Assembly: GCA_021203115.1 (NCBI GenBank)
Contig: JAJQBV010000214.1
Location: 1-5,375 of the forward strand
Direction: 5' to 3'
Length of the DNA: 5,375 bases
DNA from: Clostridiales bacterium
GTDB lineage: Bacteria; Bacillota; Clostridia; Lachnospirales; Lachnospiraceae
Positions 1 through 5,375 of the stretch are shown here, piece by piece. Positions within the stretch are counted from its first letter, which is position 1, and each line of letters opens with the position of its first letter. The position numbers and the translations under genes were made by a program. Below the pieces are notes generated by a model. The model searched no databases. It was given only the letters and a program-made list of their open reading frames with translations, and was not told the DNA's origin.

Positions 1-3
1 ACA

Positions 4-9
4 TATAAT
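4..9 (+). promoter_or_regulatory. Candidate -10 box (TATAAT) for mutS2
   Basis: A perfect TATAAT sits 42 bases before the mutS2 start codon. It would put transcription initiation near base 16 and give a leader of about 36 bases. The matching -35 box would fall left of the window, so the promoter cannot be completed here. The sequence is A+T-rich and such a hexamer can arise by chance. Confidence 0.4.
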
Positions 10-51
10 TCCGTTACAATATTTATTCAGAATAGAAAAAGGGATGCTTCC

Positions 52-2427
52 ATGAATCAAAAGGTATTACACACATTAGAATACGACAAAATCATCTCTC
101 TTCTGGCCGATCAGGCTACCTCGGATGCCGGGAGGGAGCTGTGTCTGAATCTGCGCCCTATGACGGATCCGGACCGGATTGCACAGGCGCAGACCGAGAC
201 CGGCGATGCGCTGAACCGGATATTCCGCAAGGGGAACCTCTCCTTTAGCGGCCTGAAAAATCCGGCGTTCCAGATCCGGCGTCTGGAGGTGGGCGGCGCC
301 TTAAACATCGAGGAGTTTCTGATGATCTGCCGCCTGCTGGAAGTGACCGGAAAAGCGAAAGCATACGCGCGGGAGACCCGCGAGGATGTCCGGCCGGATT
401 CACTGGATGAATTGTTTGCCGGATTGGAGCCGCTGACGCCGCTTCTGGAGGAGATTCACCGCTGCATCCCCGGCCCTGACGAGGTCAGCGATGCGGCAAG
501 CCCTGCCCTGCACAACATCCGTCGGCAGATCCGCACGATCAACGACCGGATCCACGCTGCCATGAACAGCCTCTTAAACAGCCAGACGACCCGGACCTAT
601 CTGCAGGACGCGGTTATTACCATGCGCAACGGCCGTTACTGCCTGCCTGTGAAAGCAGAGTACAAGGCACAGATGCCCGGCATGATCCACGACCAGTCCT
701 CCTCCGGCTCCACGCTTTTCATCGAGCCGATGTCTGTTGTGAAGCTGAATAATGATTTAAAGGAAACACGGCTGAAGGAAAAAGAGGAGATTGAAAAAAT
801 CCTCGCCGAATTGAGCAACCATGTAGCGGAATACAGTTCCGCCATCACGCAAAATTACCGCACCCTGACCACGCTGGATTTCATCTTTGCGAAGGCAAAG
901 CTTGCGAAAATCCAGAACGCCATGCCGCCGGTCTTCAACACAGACGGCAGGATCAACATCCGGAAGGGACGGCACCCGCTTCTGGATCCGTACCGGGTCG
1001 TGCCCATCGGCATACGCCTCGGCGATGCGTTTCATCTTTTGATTGTTACCGGGCCAAACACCGGCGGAAAAACGGTCTCACTGAAGACCATCGGCCTCCT
1101 GACCCTGATGGGGCAGGCGGGCTTACACATTCCGGCGGGAGACCGCTCCGAGCTTTCTGTCTTTAAGCAGGTCTACGCCGACATCGGGGACGAGCAGAGC
1201 ATTGAGCAAAGCCTCAGTACCTTCTCCTCCCACATGACAAACATTGTCTACATCTTAAAAAAGGCGAACCGCGGAAGCCTCGTGCTCTTCGACGAGCTCT
1301 GCGCCGGTACGGATCCGGACGAGGGCGCCGCCCTTGCGGCCTCGATTCTGGAGCAGCTGCGCCGGCGGGGCATCCGGACGATGGCCACCACCCACTACAG
1401 TGAGTTAAAGCTCTATGCGCTCTCCACGGAGGGCGTGGAAAATGCCTGCTGTGAGTTTGATGTGGAGACCCTGAGTCCCACCTACCATCTGCTCATCGGG
1501 ATTCCCGGCAAGAGCAATGCCTTCGCCATCTCACAGAAGCTGGGCCTGTCTCCGCGTCTCATCGAGGACGCGCGCACGCGCATTTCCAGCGAGAATGAGA
1601 GCTTTGAGGATGTCATCTCGGATCTGGAGCAGAGCCGCCGCACGATTCAGCGGGAGCAGGCTGAGATCAGCCAATACAAAGCCGAGGCGGAGGCGCTGAA
1701 AAAACAACTGGAGGAGCAGCAGGAAAAGCTGAACGAAAGCCGGAGCCGCATGATCCGCGAAGCCAGTGAGGAGGCTGCCGCCATACTCCGCGATGCAAAG
1801 GCGACCGCCGACGAGACCATCCGCAATTTCCGCAAATTCGGGAAAACAGCCATCGATACCGCGGCAATGGAAAAAGAGCGGGAAAAGATCCGTCTGAAAA
1901 TGGAGGCCGCCCAAAACAAGGCGGCCATCCCTAAAAAGCCGGCGGAAAACCGCAGTATTCCCAAGAATCTCCGGCTGGGCGATACCGTTAAAGTGCTGAG
2001 CATGAATGTAAAGGGAACCGTCCACACACTTCCGGATGCAAGGGGCAACCTGTATGTACAGACCGGCATCCTTCGCTGTCAGGTAAACATCCGCGACCTG
2101 ATTCTTCTTAAGGATGAGGATCCGCTCCGCCCGAAAACAGCCAAAACCGGCGCCGGACAGTTAAAAATGTCCAAGTCTCTCTCCGTCTCCTCCGAGATCA
2201 ACCTCATCGGAAAGACGGTGGATGAAGCCACGCATGCACTGGACAAGTATCTCGACGACGCTTATCTGGCTCACCTGAAAACAGTCCGTATTGTCCATGG
2301 AAAAGGCACCGGCGCACTGCGCAAAGCGGTTCACGAGCATCTGCGCCGCCAGAAAAACATTGAGGAATATCACCTCGGCGAATTCGGCGAAGGTGACAGC
2401 GGTGTGACAATCGCTACATTCCGGTAA
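52..2427 (+). CDS. mutS2: MutS2 family ATPase/Smr-domain protein
   Basis: This 791-residue protein has the usual MutS2 length and order and lacks the mismatch-reading N-terminal domains of MutS. A lever/clamp-like helical region (about 1-310) precedes the ABC-type ATPase. Visible there are Walker A GPNTGGKT (334-341, K340), the MutS signature STFSSHM (389-395), Walker B LVLFDE (410-415) and the switch histidine in ATTHYSE (H448). A charged coiled coil follows (about 515-625), then a small KOW-like beta region (about 640-686) and a C-terminal Smr domain (about 714-791) with HGKGTG (749-754). Family members suppress homologous recombination, and in Bacillus subtilis MutS2 acts on collided ribosomes. 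Which role applies here is not shown. The Smr motif normally written LDLRG reads INLIG (716-720). The start is supported by the family-typical opening MNQKVLHTLEYDKI and a modest purine-rich site, AAAAAGGGA (36-44). It is the first gene of a likely three-gene unit. Confidence 0.96.
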   Translation: MNQKVLHTLEYDKIISLLADQATSDAGRELCLNLRPMTDPDRIAQAQTETGDALNRIFRKGNLSFSGLKNPAFQIRRLEVGGALNIEEFLMICRLLEVTGKAKAYARETREDVRPDSLDELFAGLEPLTPLLEEIHRCIPGPDEVSDAASPALHNIRRQIRTINDRIHAAMNSLLNSQTTRTYLQDAVITMRNGRYCLPVKAEYKAQMPGMIHDQSSSGSTLFIEPMSVVKLNNDLKETRLKEKEEIEKILAELSNHVAEYSSAITQNYRTLTTLDFIFAKAKLAKIQNAMPPVFNTDGRINIRKGRHPLLDPYRVVPIGIRLGDAFHLLIVTGPNTGGKTVSLKTIGLLTLMGQAGLHIPAGDRSELSVFKQVYADIGDEQSIEQSLSTFSSHMTNIVYILKKANRGSLVLFDELCAGTDPDEGAALAASILEQLRRRGIRTMATTHYSELKLYALSTEGVENACCEFDVETLSPTYHLLIGIPGKSNAFAISQKLGLSPRLIEDARTRISSENESFEDVISDLEQSRRTIQREQAEISQYKAEAEALKKQLEEQQEKLNESRSRMIREASEEAAAILRDAKATADETIRNFRKFGKTAIDTAAMEKEREKIRLKMEAAQNKAAIPKKPAENRSIPKNLRLGDTVKVLSMNVKGTVHTLPDARGNLYVQTGILRCQVNIRDLILLKDEDPLRPKTAKTGAGQLKMSKSLSVSSEINLIGKTVDEATHALDKYLDDAYLAHLKTVRIVHGKGTGALRKAVHEHLRRQKNIEEYHLGEFGEGDSGVTIATFR

Positions 2428-2465
2428 ATCCAAAAAGCGGGCACTGTAATAAAAAGGAGAATTTC

Positions 2466-3164
2466 ATGAGCGCAAAACAGAAAATATTAATCGTAGACGA
2501 CGACGCCAACATCGCAGAGCTGATCTCCCTGTATCTCCTGAAGGAATGTTATGACACCATGATTGTTTCCGATGGGGAGTCTGCTCTCCGCGAATTCAAA
2601 AACTATCATCCGGATCTGATCCTCCTCGACCTGATGCTGCCGGGGATTGACGGTTATCAGGTATGCCGGGAAATCCGCTCGCACTCCAACACACCGATCA
2701 TTATGCTCTCCGCAAAGGGAGAGGTCTTCGACAAGGTTCTCGGTCTGGAACTGGGCGCAGATGACTATATTATGAAGCCCTTCGACTCAAAGGAAATGGT
2801 CGCGCGGGTCAAGGCGGTGCTCCGCCGTTTCCAGCCCTCCATGCAGGCATCTCCGGAAAACGAGATCAAATGCGTCGAATATCCGAATCTTGTTGTCAAT
2901 CTGACAAACTACTCTGTCCTTTACAAAAATCAGGTGGTGGACATGCCGCCGAAGGAGCTGGAGCTTTTATACTTCCTCGCGGCTTCCCCCAATCAGGTTT
3001 TTACCAGAGAACAGCTTCTCGACAACATCTGGGGCTATGAATATCTGGGCGACACGCGCACGGTGGATGTCCACGTCAAACGCCTGCGGGAAAAGATCAA
3101 TGACAGTGACAGCTGGGGCATCGCCACTGTCTGGGGCATCGGTTATAAATTTGAGACGAAATAA
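2466..3164 (+). CDS. OmpR/PhoB-family response regulator
   Basis: This 232-residue cytoplasmic regulator has a receiver domain (about 5-118) and a winged-helix DNA-binding domain (about 133-230). The receiver shows the acidic cluster D11-D12-D13, the phosphoacceptor D55 in LILLDLMLPG, the switch serine S82 (often threonine in the family) and the conserved K104 in KPF. The output domain has the usual recognition-helix region DTRTVDVHVKRLREKI (196-211) and ends in a wing TVWGIGYKFE (221-230). Phosphorylation at D55 by the kinase encoded next should promote dimer formation and promoter binding. A strong site, AAAGGAGA (2453-2460), lies five bases before the ATG, so the start is secure. The gap after mutS2 is 38 bases with no terminator, which suggests co-transcription. 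Targets are unknown. The domain content does not separate PhoP-, VanR- or ResD-like roles, so no symbol is given. Confidence 0.95.
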   Translation: MSAKQKILIVDDDANIAELISLYLLKECYDTMIVSDGESALREFKNYHPDLILLDLMLPGIDGYQVCREIRSHSNTPIIMLSAKGEVFDKVLGLELGADDYIMKPFDSKEMVARVKAVLRRFQPSMQASPENEIKCVEYPNLVVNLTNYSVLYKNQVVDMPPKELELLYFLAASPNQVFTREQLLDNIWGYEYLGDTRTVDVHVKRLREKINDSDSWGIATVWGIGYKFETK

Positions 3165-3215
3165 ATTCCCTGATTGTTCCAAACACACCATTCATGAACA
3201 GGAAGGAACGCCGAC

Positions 3216-4334
3216 ATGGCAAAGAAGCATATCCTGAACCGAAATTCAAAAAATCTCCGGGAACCTGCCAGAAAAATATTTCTTCTGCGCGTGTTGTTCA
3301 CCTATGTAGTTTTCTGCGTCATCGGTTTTATCGCGACATCCTATCTCTCATCGGATGACGAACTGAAATTCCGTCAGCTGACCTTCACGGTCGCTGATCT
3401 GAAGGAGTTTTTCTTCACCGGATACTTTCTCATCTATGTGATTGTAACCCTCTCCGCCCTGATCATCATTATCGTATACATCGTTACGATCAACCGGCCT
3501 CTGCGTTTCATCGTCCGGGCCGCGGCCTCCTATGCAGACGGCGATTATGAGACTCCGATCCCCTATCGCGCACAAAACGAACTGGGATTTATCACCGATG
3601 TGATGAACTGCATGGCACAGGAGCTGAATTCCCTGGAGGATGACCAGCGCAAATTTGTCTCAAATGTCTCCCATGACTTTCGATCCCCACTGACATCCAT
3701 CAAGGGATACGCAGAAGCGATTGCGGACGGAACAATCCCGCCGGAGCATCAGGACAAATATCTCCATGTCATCATAGCCGAGACAGAGCGCCTGGAAAAG
3801 CTGACGCAAAGCCTGATGGAGCTCAACAAATACAGCGCAAAAGGCGTTCTATTAAACCTGACTTCTTTTGACCTGAATGAAATGATCCGCCAGACGCTGC
3901 TGACCTTCGAGGGCAGAGCCATTGAGAAAGGGCTGACGTTTCACCCTCTGCTCACCGATGGCGAACTTCTGGTGAAGTCGGACTCCGCCAAAATCGAACA
4001 GGTTCTCCACAATCTGATCGACAACGCCGTAAAATTCAGCACATCCGGTTCCAGAATTGATATTGAGACCACGATCAAAAACGGGAAGGCCTTTACCTCC
4101 GTCAGAGACTACGGCATCGGCATTCCCAAAGACAGTCTGAATAAAATCTGGGAGCGCTTCTATAAAACCGACCTGTCCCGCGGCAAAGACAAAACCGGCA
4201 CCGGCCTCGGTCTTGCCATTGTGAAGGAAATTATCCACGCCCACCACGAAAACATCAATGTCATCAGCACAGAGGGCGTCGGAACGGAGTTTATCTTTTC
4301 GCTCACGCTGGCCACATTATCTGCCACCCATTGA
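3216..4334 (+). CDS. HAMP-containing membrane sensor histidine kinase
   Basis: This 372-residue kinase is the evident partner of the regulator 51 bases upstream. A basic N-terminus leads into TM1 (about 21-44), an outside loop of only about 24 residues, TM2 (about 69-90), a HAMP linker (about 91-137), a HisKA dimerisation helix and a HATPase_c domain. The phosphoacceptor is H153 in SHDFRSPLT. The ATP site is complete: N box NLIDN (266-270), G1 box DYGIGIP (298-304), F box around ERFYK (313-317) and G2 box GTGLGLAI (328-335). It should autophosphorylate and pass phosphate to D55 of the regulator. The loop is too small for a PAS, Cache or other periplasmic-type sensor domain, so the signal probably enters through the membrane segments or a partner protein. 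AAGGAA (3203-3208) lies seven bases before the ATG. The ligand is unknown. Confidence 0.95.
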   Translation: MAKKHILNRNSKNLREPARKIFLLRVLFTYVVFCVIGFIATSYLSSDDELKFRQLTFTVADLKEFFFTGYFLIYVIVTLSALIIIIVYIVTINRPLRFIVRAAASYADGDYETPIPYRAQNELGFITDVMNCMAQELNSLEDDQRKFVSNVSHDFRSPLTSIKGYAEAIADGTIPPEHQDKYLHVIIAETERLEKLTQSLMELNKYSAKGVLLNLTSFDLNEMIRQTLLTFEGRAIEKGLTFHPLLTDGELLVKSDSAKIEQVLHNLIDNAVKFSTSGSRIDIETTIKNGKAFTSVRDYGIGIPKDSLNKIWERFYKTDLSRGKDKTGTGLGLAIVKEIIHAHHENINVISTEGVGTEFIFSLTLATLSATH

Positions 4335-4368
4335 TATTCATACGCTATCTAATAGGATGGCTTTTATT
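4323..4368 (+). terminator. Possible imperfect terminator across the convergent gene ends
   Basis: GCCACCCATT (4323-4332) can pair with AATAGGATGGC (4351-4361), with one C/A mismatch and one bulged A, around an 18-base loop. TTTTATT follows (4362-4368). This could end the mutS2/two-component transcript inside the 3' end of the oppositely oriented LysR gene, since the 10-base gap leaves no room for a terminator. The long loop and imperfect stem make it weak. No matching U-tract is seen for the LysR transcript. Confidence 0.3.
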
Positions 4369-5256
4369 AAACTCGCAAATATCACGAATCAGATTGGTTT
4401 CTCTTTCTGAGCACCAGGAATATACGATATCGGATTGTACTGGCATCGCGATGGATTTTATATTGGGACTGGCACTGATTCTGCAATATTCCGATAAAAC
4501 ACTTACACCCTCGCCGCTCAGAAGATTCGGAAGGATAGAGGCCACACTTTCCACAAACTTGAATTTCGGCATATATCCAAACTGCTTTTGATATACTTCT
4601 AAAGGCACCTGATTCTGTTGGGTGCCACCCTTTTCTATCATCTTCGAGAAATAAGAAGGTATCAGAAAAACATCGTCCCTGAAATCCGCAAAAGAGGGAT
4701 TTCTGGCCAGATCATTCACTGGGTGATATGCGGAATAATACAAGTACAATCTGCCGTTTAATATAGTTTCATACTGAATTTCCTTGCTTGTTTTATTCGT
4801 AACGACCAGTCGATCAGACATGGTAATCGCAAAATCAAACTTTCCATTTACCAAATTTACCGGAATCTGGAACGACGGCAACTGCTCAAACGAGATACTC
4901 ACACCAGGATGATAAAACTGGTATTCAAGAATAGGGCGAAGGATCCGGTCTGTGTCCAATCCCTCCAGCAAAACCATTTTCAGCCGCTTTTGCTCCTGTT
5001 TGAGGTTTTGTGCCTTAAACACAACCTCCGCATACTGATCTCTGCTTTTTTGAAAAAAATCATAGACCAAATGTCCCTCCGGTGTCAAACTGATCTGCTT
5101 ACGGGAACGATCTACAAGCTTCAGTTCCATCTCATTCTCCAGTGACATGATATATTTGCTCAGAGTAGGCTGAGCAATAAACATATTCTCTGCAGTTTTA
5201 GAAAAACTTTTATATTCCGCCAATGCCATGAAACATTCAATCTGCAACGAAGTCAT
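4345..5256 (-). CDS. LysR-type transcriptional regulator
   Basis: This 303-residue protein has normal LysR length. The N-terminal winged helix-turn-helix (about 1-60) follows the family pattern: MTSLQIECFMALAEYKSFSKTA, with AQPTLSKYI (28-36) and SLE (38-40) as the recognition part. A linker helix (about 60-90) leads to a two-lobed periplasmic-binding-like effector domain (about 92-300), which in this family binds a small coinducer. The ligand cannot be inferred. The start is firm: GAGGTGA (5267-5261, minus strand) matches the anti-Shine-Dalgarno and lies four bases before the ATG, and the family motif begins at once. The gene is clearly more A+T-rich than its three neighbours (about 41% GC in five sampled lines). 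It converges on the kinase gene, so it is not part of that operon. LysR genes often repress themselves and act on a divergent neighbour, which here would lie right of the window. Confidence 0.93.
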   Translation of the reverse strand: MTSLQIECFMALAEYKSFSKTAENMFIAQPTLSKYIMSLENEMELKLVDRSRKQISLTPEGHLVYDFFQKSRDQYAEVVFKAQNLKQEQKRLKMVLLEGLDTDRILRPILEYQFYHPGVSISFEQLPSFQIPVNLVNGKFDFAITMSDRLVVTNKTSKEIQYETILNGRLYLYYSAYHPVNDLARNPSFADFRDDVFLIPSYFSKMIEKGGTQQNQVPLEVYQKQFGYMPKFKFVESVASILPNLLSGEGVSVLSEYCRISASPNIKSIAMPVQSDIVYSWCSERETNLIRDICEFNKSHPIR

Positions 5257-5283
5257 ACCCTCACCTCAACAACCGTTTTACAT

Positions 5284-5312
5284 ATTATACATAATTTCGT
5301 TACAATTGTAAT
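5284..5312 (-). promoter_or_regulatory. Probable LysR gene promoter
   Basis: Reading the minus strand, ATTACA (5312-5307, 4 of 6 to TTGACA) is followed by a 17-base spacer and a perfect TATAAT (5289-5284). Initiation near 5277 would leave a leader of about 20 bases containing the GAGGTGA ribosome binding site. A better TTGACA at 5326-5321 is 31 bases from this -10 box, too far to serve as its -35. Confidence 0.6.
5300..5311. promoter_or_regulatory. Perfect palindrome, candidate autoregulatory operator
   Basis: TTACAATTGTAA is a perfect 12-base palindrome overlapping the -35 box and spacer of the LysR promoter. A regulator bound here would block transcription, which fits the negative autoregulation common in LysR proteins. 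The spacing is T-N10-A, not the textbook T-N11-A, so assignment to this LysR protein is tentative. Confidence 0.4.
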
Positions 5313-5319
5313 CTTTTTT

Positions 5320-5350
5320 CTGTCAAAAATTATACACGGGAGTTTGACAG
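5320..5350. repeat. Spaced inverted repeat CTGTCAAA / TTTGACAG
   Basis: CTGTCAAA (5320-5327) and TTTGACAG (5343-5350) are exact reverse complements separated by 15 bases. The arms lie upstream of the LysR promoter, where a LysR recognition site for a divergent gene would be expected. Both arms contain a TTGACA hexamer, on opposite strands, so they may partly reflect -35 elements. No terminator-like U-tract follows. Confidence 0.4.
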
Positions 5351-5375
5351 TTGCATAGAGTAAAAATCAGTCGCA

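Larger units (their letters stand above)
5257..5375. other. LysR upstream control region, open at the right edge
   Basis: This A+T-rich stretch has no coding signal that I can support. It holds the LysR ribosome binding site and promoter, a 12-base palindrome (5300-5311), a spaced 8-base inverted repeat (5320-5350), an outer dyad ATAATTT/AAATTAT (5291-5297 and 5327-5333) and a direct repeat ATTATACA (5284-5291 and 5329-5336). A plus-strand TTGACA (5344-5349) has no acceptable -10 box before the window ends, so a divergent promoter is not shown. Confidence 0.6.

Noticed and set aside
1531..2025. Minus-strand open frame of 164 codons opposite the MutS2 coiled-coil region
   Set aside because: The mutS2 frame there is a clear coiled coil. 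The opposite frame is a low-complexity leucine/phenylalanine-rich shadow produced by the GAG/AAG-rich coding strand.
2428..2465. TGTAAT (2445-2450) as a -10 box giving the response regulator its own promoter
   Set aside because: The hexamer at -35 spacing is CGGTAA, a poor match, and initiation would fall within the ribosome binding site.
4331..4591. Plus-strand frame of 86 codons whose TTG start overlaps the kinase stop codon, resembling a translationally coupled small gene
   Set aside because: It lies wholly antisense to the well-supported LysR gene, has no ribosome binding site of note and gives a protein with no recognisable feature.
4909..5145. Plus-strand open frame of 78 codons inside the LysR gene
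   Set aside because: It is antisense to the conserved LysR linker and DNA-binding region, with no family features of its own.
5321..5326. Minus-strand TTGACA as the -35 box of the LysR promoter
   Set aside because: It is 31 bases from the TATAAT at 5289-5284, and the hexamers at normal spacing do not resemble a -10 box.
5344..5349. Plus-strand TTGACA as the -35 box of a divergent promoter
   Set aside because: No acceptable -10 hexamer occurs 16-18 bases downstream before the window ends.
1..5375. Search for tRNA, rRNA, CRISPR repeats, insertion sequence ends, riboswitches or a defence-type gene cluster
   Set aside because: Nearly all DNA is explained by four ordinary genes, and the remaining gaps are short and show none of these structures.

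Overview
The window carries four complete protein genes. It most likely comes from a Gram-positive anaerobe of the class Clostridia, probably Lachnospiraceae-like. That placement rests on the clostridial style of MutS2 and of the OmpR-type two-component proteins, the AAGGAG-type ribosome binding sites and a moderate GC content. It is an inference, and no species can be named.

Layout. Bases 1-51 are a leader with a TATAAT -10 candidate. Three genes then run rightwards with short gaps (38 and 51 bases) and no convincing terminator between them: mutS2 (52-2427), an OmpR-family response regulator (2466-3164) and its membrane histidine kinase (3216-4334). They are probably one transcription unit. 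A LysR-type regulator (5256-4345, minus strand) converges on the kinase gene, with only 10 bases between the two stop codons. Its promoter lies in the last 119 bases (5257-5375), which also hold a perfect 12-base palindrome and a second, spaced inverted repeat. Whatever lies to the right of the window may be a divergent target of this regulator.

How the genes relate. MutS2 (MutS-type ATPase plus Smr domain) acts in recombination control and/or rescue of collided ribosomes. The kinase and regulator form a complete phosphorelay whose targets cannot be read from this window. The LysR gene is visibly richer in A+T than the other three (about 41% GC against about 55-60% in lines counted by hand), so it may have a different history.

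I see no RNA gene, CRISPR array, insertion sequence or prophage part. I found no clear sign of a new biological system. The points most worth a second look are the changed LDLR-type motif in the MutS2 Smr domain, the short sensor loop of the kinase, the mutS2/two-component linkage, and the dyad-rich LysR control region.
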